Positions 12,896 through 20,375 of a stretch of DNA of 21,053 bases are shown here, piece after piece. A program made the translations under genes and the position numbers. The notes under the pieces were generated by a model, which was given only the letters and a program-made list of their open reading frames with translations, was not told where the DNA came from and made no database searches. How positions within the stretch are numbered: the stretch's first letter is position 1; each line of letters begins with the position of its first letter. The DNA comes from JBBDXI01 sp040902425 (GTDB taxonomy: Bacteria; Planctomycetota; Phycisphaerae; Phycisphaerales; UBA1924): the NCBI GenBank assembly GCA_040902425.1, contig JBBDXI010000071.1, positions 1 through 21,053 of the forward strand. Reading direction: 5' to 3'.

Positions 12896-13965
12896 CGCCG
12901 CCGCCGGCACGCCAGCAGCCCCGCGCCCAGCAGCACGCCGAGCGTGCCCGGGGCGGGGATGGGCCCGGTCCAGAGGAAGGCTTCCTGCTGAAAGCCGGTG
13001 GAGGCGTAGCCGCCGACGTAGAGCGTGCCGTTCTCCACGGCCACAGAGGTGGCGACCGAGCTGAAGTACCCAGCGGGCAGGAACTGGTGGAGCGAGAGGA
13101 ACGACTCGGCAGTGCCGAACCACACCCCGGCGCCGTTGACGCCCCCGAGGTTGGCGTACCCGACCTGGGCCACCCCGCACGTGCCGTTGAGCACGGAGAT
13201 CGCCGCGCCGGGGGGGTTCAGGTCCACGTAGCTGGCCGCGCTCCCCCGCCAGAGCGCCGCGTGGTTGCCGATACCGGAGTAGTTGACGTAACCGACCTGC
13301 TCGCCCGGCGCCATGCCGTGGATGGCTGAGGTGGTGCCGACCGACGGGTGGAGACTGATGTGGCTGGCCGCGCTACCGGACCAGAGTGCTGCGCGCACAA
13401 CGCCGCCGCTGGCCTGAGTCCAGCCGCCCTGGCGAACTCCGTCCGTGGCCCGCGCAAATGAGTCCTCCACCCCGATCGGATTCAGATCAACAAACGATGC
13501 GGCCGACTGGTGCCAGAGCGCCGCGTGCGTGACGGAGGGGGCGAGCGCCGCGTCGCCGACCTGCTGGAGGCCGGCCACGGCGTACGCGAACGACCCGAGA
13601 GCGGCCGCTGCGGGGTGCAGGTCCACGACTCCCGTCGGTGTCCAGAGCGTTGCACGCCACGGTGATTGACCGCTGTTGGGGTTCAGGATGCCGACCCTCT
13701 GGTCGCCGGCCGCCCCGAACACCCGCCCGATAAATGGGGGCGCGATCATCGGTTGCCAACTCTGGCTCGAGCCCGACCATTCGACCGGCACGCCCACTCC
13801 AGAGGCCAGAATCGCCTGGCCGAACTGGCGGCCCGGCGTCACCGCGGACACCTGCGAGTCGTGGAACGCGGCGTCGTGGAGGCGAACGGCTGACCACTGC
13901 CCGTTGCAAACAGACCCCGCTCCGCAGGCTGACAGAACGGCAACAAGCCTCCGACTCTGACGCAT
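12892..13965 (-). CDS. Secreted HAF-like repeat protein with PEP-CTERM-like tail, copy A
   Basis: The 357-residue product is the first gene of the triplet. It has a signal peptide (MRQSRRLVAVLSACGAGSVC, cleavage near NGQ), HAF-like repeats (THAALWHQSAASFVDLNPIG, NHAALWRGSAASYVDLNPPG) and the tail PIPAPGTLGVLLGAGLLACRRRR. Its N-terminal half is clearly diverged from copies B and C, so it is the most distinct member. ATG 13965 is chosen over an in-frame TTG at 13983 because TATACT lies 6 nt before it, with TTGCGT 16 nt further up, and the TTG lies upstream of that -10 box. The stop overlaps the GTG of copy B. The gene is divergent from the 14064-15677 gene. Confidence 0.87.
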   Translation of the reverse strand: MRQSRRLVAVLSACGAGSVCNGQWSAVRLHDAAFHDSQVSAVTPGRQFGQAILASGVGVPVEWSGSSQSWQPMIAPPFIGRVFGAAGDQRVGILNPNSGQSPWRATLWTPTGVVDLHPAAAALGSFAYAVAGLQQVGDAALAPSVTHAALWHQSAASFVDLNPIGVEDSFARATDGVRQGGWTQASGGVVRAALWSGSAASHISLHPSVGTTSAIHGMAPGEQVGYVNYSGIGNHAALWRGSAASYVDLNPPGAAISVLNGTCGVAQVGYANLGGVNGAGVWFGTAESFLSLHQFLPAGYFSSVATSVAVENGTLYVGGYASTGFQQEAFLWTGPIPAPGTLGVLLGAGLLACRRRR

Positions 13966-13971
13966 AGTGAA

Positions 13972-13999
13972 AGTATAGGTCAACGTAGCGATTACGCAA
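13972..13999 (-). promoter_or_regulatory. Candidate promoter of the HAF-like triplet
   Basis: On the minus strand TTGCGT (13999-13994), a 16-nt spacer and TATACT (13977-13972) precede ATG 13965 by 6 nt. This is the closest sigma-70-like match in the window, and it implies a leaderless mRNA for copy A with B coupled downstream. Confidence 0.55.
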
Positions 14000-14005
14000 G
14001 CAACA

Positions 14006-14035
14006 TTGGCGTCGCCGGCCCGTCGCCGGTACGCT
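14006..14035 (+). promoter_or_regulatory. Candidate promoter of the Asp-box/EF-hand gene
   Basis: TTGGCG (14006-14011), an 18-nt spacer and TACGCT (14030-14035) would start transcription near 14042, leaving a leader of about 20 nt with AGGAG (14052-14056) 7 nt before GTG 14064. It is back to back with the HAF triplet promoter. Confidence 0.45.
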
Positions 14036-14063
14036 CGTGCCCCACTCGCACAGGAGATGACGC

Positions 14064-15677
14064 GTGAGGACGCACAGACCCGCGGCGCTGATCCTTACCT
14101 TGGCGGCCGCATGCCACGCGCAGACCGTCGGCCCCGAGCGGGTCGTCGCCCAGGGCGGGAACAGTCTCTCGCACCAGGAGTGCGTCGTCGCCGTCAACCC
14201 CTTCGACAGCCACGAGGCGGTGGTCGCGTGGCAGACCATCGATCGCAGCGGCCTGACGCCCACCAGGATTCACTACGCGACGACCTTCGACGGCGCCACG
14301 TTCCCGACCACGGCCATGCTGCCCCTGGCCCCGGGCCCCGTGCCGGCCACGGTGACGTTCGATCCCGTGATCGCCGCCTCGCACCAGACCGGCGACATCT
14401 GGGTGGGCGGCGCCGAGAACAACGATCAGCGCATCTTCGTGGGGCGGAAGGACGCCGGCGCTTCGACGATCCAGGCGACGGACGTGTTCGCCGTGACCCC
14501 GACGCAGAGCGGCTTCGCCCGCGACAAGCCGTGGCTGGCGATCGGCCCGCGCCCCGACGGCACGGCCGAGACGATGTACGCGAGCTTCGCCATCCCCTTC
14601 GCGATCACGCTCTGGACCGCGCGGTGCAGCGACGCCGCGCCGCTCGGCACCGCCTGGAACGCGCCGGTCCAGGTCATGGCGCCCGGTCCGATCGGCCCGA
14701 TCGCCACGGCCACCGCCGTCGTCCGGCACGGGATCCGATCCGGTCGCCTCGTGCTGACCCAGAGCGACAACGAGAGCCACCCGCAGTGGATGCAAACGGA
14801 CGATGGCGGAATCACCTGGAGTAACGCGCTCCCAATTGTCGAGCACAGCACAGGACAGATTCGCGACCTGGTGGGCGTCGGCTCGAACATCGTCCCCTAC
14901 GGCATGCGCGCCCGCACCTTCCCGAGTATGGCCGTGGACCCCAACGATTCCAGCATCGTGTACATCATCTTCTCCGCGCGCGACGCCGGCGCCGGCAACG
15001 CCAGCAACGTCGATCTGTTTGTCGCGTACAGCGAGAACGGCGGCGAGACGTTCCCGCCACAACAGGTCTTCCGCCTGACGGACCGGCAACTCGCGATCGA
15101 GGGCAGCCCGGATGTCGAGGCCGACCAGCTCATCCCCGCGATCGCGATCGACGGCGAGGGCGGCATCAACATCCTCTTCATCCACACCACCTCGCCGGAC
15201 GGCCCCAACACCCCGACGCCGCCCGCCCAGCGGACCCTGGCCAATGTGTATTACGCCCGGTTCACCGACCGCACCCAGCTCGCCGCTACGCCCTTTATCG
15301 ACGACCTCACCCCCGGCGGCTTCGAGGTCAGCCCGATCGTCAACGGGAGCGGCCTGAGCATCGGCTTCAACCTGAACGAGTACATGATGCTGGACGCCGT
15401 GGGGTGCACCGTGTACGCCGTCTACTGCCGCACCGAAATCCCGCCCGTGACCGGGGATCGGCTCGGCACCGTCTGCTTCCGCAGGATCAGCGTGACCGAC
15501 GGCTGCATGGCCGACTCCGACGGCGACGGCGCCATCACCGCGAACGACCCGCCCGCGTTCATGAACGCCTACGCCGCGGGCGCCCCCCGCGCCGACATGA
15601 ACCTCGACGGCACGGTGAACGCCCAGGACGGGGTCGCGTTCCTCAGCGCCTACGCCGCGGCGAGCGGGACGCCGTGA
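14064..15677 (+). CDS. Secreted sialidase-like Asp-box protein with EF-hand/dockerin tail
   Basis: The 537-residue product has a signal peptide (MRTHRPAALILTLAAACHA, then QTVG) and a large beta-rich body with Asp-box-like motifs TDDGGITWS (245-253) and SENGGETF (323-330), as in BNR/sialidase-type propellers. The C-terminal segment (481-532) carries two Ca-loop-like halves, DSDGDGAITANDPPAFMNAY and MNLDGTVNAQDGVAFLSAY, as in planctomycete dockerin-like tails. No sialidase catalytic set (Arg triad with FRIP) is visible, so enzymatic activity is not supported. GTG 14064 is chosen because AGGAG lies 7 nt upstream and the signal peptide starts there. It is convergent with the cyclophilin gene ending at 15690. 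A surface or released binding protein is the best guess. Confidence 0.86.
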   Translation: MRTHRPAALILTLAAACHAQTVGPERVVAQGGNSLSHQECVVAVNPFDSHEAVVAWQTIDRSGLTPTRIHYATTFDGATFPTTAMLPLAPGPVPATVTFDPVIAASHQTGDIWVGGAENNDQRIFVGRKDAGASTIQATDVFAVTPTQSGFARDKPWLAIGPRPDGTAETMYASFAIPFAITLWTARCSDAAPLGTAWNAPVQVMAPGPIGPIATATAVVRHGIRSGRLVLTQSDNESHPQWMQTDDGGITWSNALPIVEHSTGQIRDLVGVGSNIVPYGMRARTFPSMAVDPNDSSIVYIIFSARDAGAGNASNVDLFVAYSENGGETFPPQQVFRLTDRQLAIEGSPDVEADQLIPAIAIDGEGGINILFIHTTSPDGPNTPTPPAQRTLANVYYARFTDRTQLAATPFIDDLTPGGFEVSPIVNGSGLSIGFNLNEYMMLDAVGCTVYAVYCRTEIPPVTGDRLGTVCFRRISVTDGCMADSDGDGAITANDPPAFMNAYAAGAPRADMNLDGTVNAQDGVAFLSAYAAASGTP

Positions 15678-15689
15678 TGCGGGGCCCCC

Positions 15690-17843
15690 CTAGAACCGCG
15701 GGTCCGTCAGCGCCACCAGCGTGTCCCCGCTCCCCCAGCCGGGGCCCGTGGCCGCGGAGTCGCCGGGGCTGATCCGCGTCAGCGTGGCGAAGATGGCGCC
15801 CGCCACCGTCTGGCTGCCGCCCGTGAACTCCGCCTCGATCGTCACCGCGTACCGCCGGAACTGCGGGCCCTCGTTGATCCGCGCCATCACCTCCGCCAGG
15901 TCGCGCACGCTGACGTCGCGCCGGCCCCCGGCGGCGATCGTGCCCTCCCCGCCCGCGGGGGTGATGATCACGCCGCCGGCCCCCGGATCGTCGAAGAAGT
16001 GGAAGCGCAGGCGGTACGTCATCTCCGTCGAACCCGAGAAGGGGTTGTAGATCGAGATCACCTCCCGGTCCGCGCCCTGCGCGGGGACGGTCGAGCCGCC
16101 GGCGAAGTACGCCGTGGGCGCCGCCGCCGTCAGGAACGCCGTCGCCGTCCCGTCCCCCGCGCCCGCCCCCCGGTACGACAGCGACACCGGCGTCCCGCCC
16201 TGCACGCGGTAGCGGACGGTGAAGAACTCGTCCCGCGGCAGCAGCGGGTTAGAGGCCGCCAGGTCCAGGTCGCGCCGGCGGATCAGCGGGCTGAGCGTGA
16301 AGGGCGCTGTGTTGTGCAGCACCGTGCCGTCGCTGAGGATGTAGTCCAGCTCGATCGTCACCAGCGCCGGCGAGGCCCCGGTGAACAGGGCGCTGAGGAT
16401 CGACTGCCCGCCCGTGGGGATCATCGCCCCGGGGAGCACGCCCTCGCTCGCCCCCAGGCCCATCGTGCCCGTCTGCGTGGTCGCGTCCGCGGGCGCCACC
16501 GCGTACTGGCTGAGGGCCATCACCACCGGTCGCGTCGAGTGCACCTCCACCGAGAACGGCCCGTCGGGCACCGATGGCAGCTGGTTGATGTCCAGACCGC
16601 CGCGCCGGAACGGCTCGGTCGTGTGCGCGATGAAGAACGGCGTCCCCCCCTCGGGGAAGAACAGGATGTTGACCGTCGCCGCCTCGCCCGAGAGGTTCTG
16701 CCAGACGAGGTACGACGGCCGGTCCGGGCCCTTGACCCCGCCCGCGAACGTCCAGGTCTGGAGCTGGGCCCCCGTGAACGGCCCCGTCTGGATGAACGAC
16801 TCCGACGCCACGCCCCCGAAGTCCTTGTGGTGCAGCGTGGCCGCGATCGAGTGCGACGAGCGGACCTCGTAGGCGAAGGGCGCCCCCCCGCGGACCTTGT
16901 TCACCGTCGGGTCCCCGCCGACGGAGATCGGGACCTCCCAGTGGGCCCCGGGGGCGAGCGTGTTGGTGAAGATCACCGTGTCGCGCCGCCCGTCCTCGAA
17001 ACGCGCGATGATCTGGAAGGGCGTGGCCGCGTTGGGGTCCGGGTTCACCAGCTCGATCGACGAGACGATCCGGCCCGAGCGGAAGCCGTCGGGGAAGTAG
17101 ATCGACTGGGTCAGGAACTGTTGGCTCCCCGCCGGCTTGATGACCTCGATGTCCTCGATGAAGACCAGGTCCGTGTCGGCGGCGCCCGTCAGGGGCACCT
17201 TGTCGAACGGGCCCGAGCCGGCGCCGGTCAGGAACTGGTTCAGGTTCCGCACCGTGAGCCCGGCGATCTCCTGGACGATCTCCCACCCGTTGATGACCCG
17301 GGCGAAGACCGTGAACCCGCCGTTCTGCGGGTCCAGCGTGGACCCGTTGTCCTTGAGGTTGAAGAAGAACTGGCTCGTCGCCGAGTCGGGCTGATCGGGG
17401 AACTTGGCCATCCCCAGCGTCCGCTCGATGTTCGAGCGCCCGGCGTCGAACTCGTTGACCACCGGGTCGAAGGTGTCCATCTCCTCCCGGCGCGGCGGCG
17501 CATCCCCGCCGGTGAAGGTGAACCCGCCCCCCTGGAGCACGAAGTCCGCCTCCAGCCGGTGGAAGAAGGTCCCGTCGAACCGCCCGGTGGTGATGTAGCG
17601 GAGGAAGTTGGCGGCCGTCAGCGGCGCCGCCGAGGCCGTGCCGGGCCCGAAGCGGTCGTACAGCTCGATGTCGATCACCCCGCTGGTGGTCTGGATCCGG
17701 ACCACCGTGTTCGCCGGGTTCTCCATCAGCGAGACGGTCGGCAGGTCCTCAAGGAAGGGGCTGGAGTACAGCGCCAGCCGCTGCTCCAGGCCCTCGAACA
17801 TCAGGGGCGTCAGGTCCGTCGTTCCGGCGTCGTCCCAGGGCAT
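15690..17843 (-). CDS. LEPR-type surface protein with intact cyclophilin domain
   Basis: The 717-residue product starts with MFEGLEQRLAL (15-25), a LEPR-like N-terminal motif of planctomycete exported proteins. It is followed by a cyclophilin-type peptidyl-prolyl isomerase domain (about 46-237) with FFHRLEADFVLQGGGF (93-108; catalytic Arg96, Gln104) and SATSQFFFNLKDN (154-166). The remaining 470 or so residues are beta-rich with repeats such as YFPDGFRSG, PFRRGGLDINQLP and DGPFSVEVHSTRPVV, shared with the next gene; I do not recognise this region. ATG 17843 is chosen because GGGAGG lies about 4 nt upstream. Isomerase activity is likely (inference from residues). It may fold surface proteins, or the domain may be structural. 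It lies 151 nt (with the assembly gap) after its paralogue. Confidence 0.87.
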   Translation of the reverse strand: MPWDDAGTTDLTPLMFEGLEQRLALYSSPFLEDLPTVSLMENPANTVVRIQTTSGVIDIELYDRFGPGTASAAPLTAANFLRYITTGRFDGTFFHRLEADFVLQGGGFTFTGGDAPPRREEMDTFDPVVNEFDAGRSNIERTLGMAKFPDQPDSATSQFFFNLKDNGSTLDPQNGGFTVFARVINGWEIVQEIAGLTVRNLNQFLTGAGSGPFDKVPLTGAADTDLVFIEDIEVIKPAGSQQFLTQSIYFPDGFRSGRIVSSIELVNPDPNAATPFQIIARFEDGRRDTVIFTNTLAPGAHWEVPISVGGDPTVNKVRGGAPFAYEVRSSHSIAATLHHKDFGGVASESFIQTGPFTGAQLQTWTFAGGVKGPDRPSYLVWQNLSGEAATVNILFFPEGGTPFFIAHTTEPFRRGGLDINQLPSVPDGPFSVEVHSTRPVVMALSQYAVAPADATTQTGTMGLGASEGVLPGAMIPTGGQSILSALFTGASPALVTIELDYILSDGTVLHNTAPFTLSPLIRRRDLDLAASNPLLPRDEFFTVRYRVQGGTPVSLSYRGAGAGDGTATAFLTAAAPTAYFAGGSTVPAQGADREVISIYNPFSGSTEMTYRLRFHFFDDPGAGGVIITPAGGEGTIAAGGRRDVSVRDLAEVMARINEGPQFRRYAVTIEAEFTGGSQTVAGAIFATLTRISPGDSAATGPGWGSGDTLVALTDPRF

Positions 17844-17994
17844 GGAGCCTCCCGAGGGCCGCACGCCCTCACCGCGGTGCGCACGTCAAGGTAGCCCGGG
17901 ACCCCCCGCCGGGCAAAGGGGGGGTTGCGTGGGGGGCGGGGCCCCGCCCGGGGGGGGGNNNNNNNNNNCGCGGAGCGTCGGGCCACCCAGGAGG
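17844..17994. other. Intergenic region with G/C hairpins and assembly gap
   Basis: The region between the two cyclophilin genes holds a hairpin GCCCGG...CCGGGC (17894-17914), a perfect 16-bp palindrome GGGCGGGGCCCCGCCC (17934-17949), nine G residues, and 10 Ns (17959-17968). The hairpins could terminate transcription from the upstream gene, but lack a U-tract. The true length of the gap is unknown. Confidence 0.5.
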
Positions 17995-20172
17995 TCACGC
18001 GCTGTACTCGGGGTGGTTCAGGAAGGTCACCGGCAGCCGCGCATCCAGCCCCGCCATCGAGGTCTCGTTCTGCTGCCAGCTGTTCTGCACCCGGGTGATC
18101 TGGGCCACCACGCCCCCATTCACGAGCGGCAGCGTGAACTGCACCGACGCCACCTCCACCGAGTAGAAGCGGAACGCCGGGGCCGCGTTGATCTTCGCCA
18201 GCACCGCCGGGATGTCCTGCGGGCGGAAGTCCGCACGCCCCCACGCCGCCAGCGACGAGAGCGGCCCGAACACCGTGGCCCCGTCGGAGAAGTGGAAAAT
18301 GAGCTGGTAGAAGAACGACACCTCCCGGTTGTACGGGTTGAAGACCGAGATCGTCTCCTGCATCCCCGTCCCCGCGATCGTCGGGTCGGTGTACCCGTCG
18401 CCGAAGGCCACCGTCCGCGTGGCGCTGTTCTGGAACGGCGTGGACATCGTGTCCCCCGCCACCTGCGAGGTGTACTGCACGGCCACCGGCGCCGCGTTGT
18501 TGGCCACCTGGTAGCGGATCGAGAAGAACTGGTCCGTCGGCAGGGCCACGCCCATCTGCGCGATGTTCAGGCGCGCCCGGCGCGAGGCGCTCGTCAGCAG
18601 CACCGGGTTGGCGTTCAGGCGCGTCCCGTCGCTCAGGATGAACGTGAACGCCACCGAGATCGCCGCCGGCGAGCCCGCCGTGTACACCAGGTCCAGGTGC
18701 GCCGTCCCGCCCGTGGGGATCTTCGCCGCCGCCAGCACCCCCACCATCCCGCCCGCGTTGATCGCGCCCTGGCTCGTGCTCCCGTCGGCCGGATTGCCGT
18801 TCTGCGCGATCTTGTACGTCGAGAGCGCCGCCACAATCGGCCCCGTCGCCGAGACCTGGATCGAGAACGGCCCGTCCGGCAGGTTCGCCAGGCTGTGCAG
18901 CGCCACGCCCCCGCGCCGGAAGGCCTTGAGCTGGAACTGGAAGAACTTCGGCGCCCCGCCCTGCGAGAAGATGCCGACGTTGACCGTCGTGTTCTGGTCC
19001 TTCAGCCCCTGCCAGGTGAGGAAGTTCCGCATGTCCGCCGCGCGGGTGCTCCCCCCGAAGTTCCAGTTGCGGAAGGCGCCCTCGGCGTACCGCGGGGCCA
19101 TCACCAGGCTCTCGCCCACCTGCACCCCGAAGTCGCGCCGGTTGATGCTCGCCGCCAGCGCCCGCCCCGAACGCACCTCGATCGCGTAGCCGACGCCCGA
19201 CCGGACCAGGTTGTAGTTCGGCAGGTTCATGTCGTTGATCTTCAGGCTGAAGCGCTGGTTCGGCGCCAGCGCCCCGGTCGCGATCACCTGGTCCCGCTCC
19301 CCCGTCTCGTAGCGCACGATCACCTGGTACGCATTGATAAGGCTCGTCTCCAGGTTCACCAGGTCCAGCCGCTCGACCGTGCTCGCCGAGCGGAACCCGT
19401 CGGGGAAGTGGTACCCGTTCTCGTAGTACCGCCCGTTCGCCGTCGGCTTCATCGCGTCGATATCGAGCACCCTGACCAGCGTCGCCTCCGTCGGGCCCAC
19501 GTTGGGGTTGTAGTTCGCCATCACCGGCACGCTGTCGAACGTCCCCGGGTTGGGGTTGCTCCCCGTCAGCGCCTGATCGAGGTCCAGCTTCGCCAGCCCG
19601 GCGATCGCCTGCACCACGTTCCACCCCTGCACCACGCGCCCGAAGACCGTGTGCCCGCCGTTGGTGCTGTCCAGCGTGGGGTTGTTCTGCAGGTTGATGT
19701 AGAACTGGCCCCGGCCGCCGTCGGGCTGCCCCGCCGGCTTCCACAGGCCCACCGTCCGCTCCGTGTTCGGCCGGTTGAACTCGTTGGCCACCGGCGCGTT
19801 GGGCGTCACCGTCGAGAGGCCCGCCCCGTCGTAGAACTTGAACCCGCCGAACCGCAGCATCCCGCCCGCCGCCGAGTCGAAGAACGCCTCGTCCGTCTTC
19901 CCCTGGTTGATGTAGTTGCGGATGTTCTGGACCGTGTTCGGCGCCACGCTGTCGAACAGCTCGATGTCCACCGCCCCCATGTTCGTCAGCACGCGGACCA
20001 CCGTGTTGGCCGGCGTCTCCAGCAGGCCGTGCGGCGGGGGGCTCGTGATCATCGGCCCCAGGTAGAACATCTCGCGCCGCTCCAGCGCCTCAAAGAGCGC
20101 ATCGGGGTGCGGCCCCGGCAGGCCGGTCCCGAACTCCACATCCGTGCGAGAATCCTGGCGCATCATCCGCAT
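17995..20172 (-). CDS. LEPR-type surface protein with degenerate cyclophilin domain
   Basis: The 725-residue product is a paralogue of the 15690-17843 protein along its full length: LEPR-like LFEALERREMFYL (26-38), a cyclophilin-like domain (about 56-240), then the same beta-rich region (YHFPDGFRSA, AFRRGGVALHSLANLPDGPF). The active-site segment reads FFDSAAGGMLRFGGF (97-111) where the neighbour has FFHRLEADFVLQGGGF, so the catalytic Arg and the Gln are lost; SQFFFNL is changed to GQFYINL. The fold is probably kept but isomerase activity is unlikely, suggesting a binding or structural role. ATG 20172 is chosen because GGGAG lies about 6 nt upstream. The frame is intact and not decaying, so the loss appears tolerated. 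Confidence 0.86.
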   Translation of the reverse strand: MRMMRQDSRTDVEFGTGLPGPHPDALFEALERREMFYLGPMITSPPPHGLLETPANTVVRVLTNMGAVDIELFDSVAPNTVQNIRNYINQGKTDEAFFDSAAGGMLRFGGFKFYDGAGLSTVTPNAPVANEFNRPNTERTVGLWKPAGQPDGGRGQFYINLQNNPTLDSTNGGHTVFGRVVQGWNVVQAIAGLAKLDLDQALTGSNPNPGTFDSVPVMANYNPNVGPTEATLVRVLDIDAMKPTANGRYYENGYHFPDGFRSASTVERLDLVNLETSLINAYQVIVRYETGERDQVIATGALAPNQRFSLKINDMNLPNYNLVRSGVGYAIEVRSGRALAASINRRDFGVQVGESLVMAPRYAEGAFRNWNFGGSTRAADMRNFLTWQGLKDQNTTVNVGIFSQGGAPKFFQFQLKAFRRGGVALHSLANLPDGPFSIQVSATGPIVAALSTYKIAQNGNPADGSTSQGAINAGGMVGVLAAAKIPTGGTAHLDLVYTAGSPAAISVAFTFILSDGTRLNANPVLLTSASRRARLNIAQMGVALPTDQFFSIRYQVANNAAPVAVQYTSQVAGDTMSTPFQNSATRTVAFGDGYTDPTIAGTGMQETISVFNPYNREVSFFYQLIFHFSDGATVFGPLSSLAAWGRADFRPQDIPAVLAKINAAPAFRFYSVEVASVQFTLPLVNGGVVAQITRVQNSWQQNETSMAGLDARLPVTFLNHPEYSA

Positions 20173-20375
20173 CGCGTTCTCCCTGTAGCCCCCCGCCCGA
20201 TCCCGACCATCCGTTCGGGCTTCCGCGGGGCTCCTCGTGAGCCCGCGGGGCCACCCCGGTACCTCCGCGCCCCTCCCGGGGTTCGACCCGGAGCGTGCCT
20301 TGGCCGGTCCGGGTCCACATCATTGGCGGTTCCCCGGCCCCACGAGAAACCGGGTGCCGCCCCTAGACTCTTCTA
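20173..20375. other. Divergent intergenic region with strong hairpin
   Basis: This region lies between the divergent degenerate-cyclophilin and glycosyltransferase genes. It includes an inverted repeat at 20223-20248 (CCGCGGGGCTC, 5-nt loop, GAGCCCGCGG; one bulged G) in the leader region of the minus-strand gene, and the -10-like TAGACT at 20364-20369. No other gene or RNA is apparent. Confidence 0.45.
20364..20369 (+). promoter_or_regulatory. Candidate -10 box of the glycosyltransferase gene (leaderless)
   Basis: TAGACT ends exactly 6 nt before TTG 20376, the only bacterial start codon in frame between the upstream stop (20364-20366, within this box) and the catalytic core. The same hexamer precedes cysC at 18-23. 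Confidence 0.45.

Noticed and set aside
10711..13965. The repeats in the HAF-like genes as a CRISPR array or mobile element
   Set aside because: They are coding repeats of about 150 nt in frame with the protein pattern HAALW/VDLNPxG; there are no short regular spacers, terminal inverted repeats or transposase.
13966..13983. TTG 13983 as the start of HAF-like copy A
   Set aside because: It lies upstream of the proposed -10 box TATACT, has no ribosome site, and would add six residues before a normal signal peptide.
14064..15677. Active sialidase assignment for the Asp-box protein
   Set aside because: Asp-boxes only indicate a propeller fold; the FRIP motif and arginine triad are not visible.
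15999..17894. A 631-codon plus-strand frame opposite the intact cyclophilin gene
   Set aside because: Arg/His/Val-rich shadow without motifs or a ribosome site.
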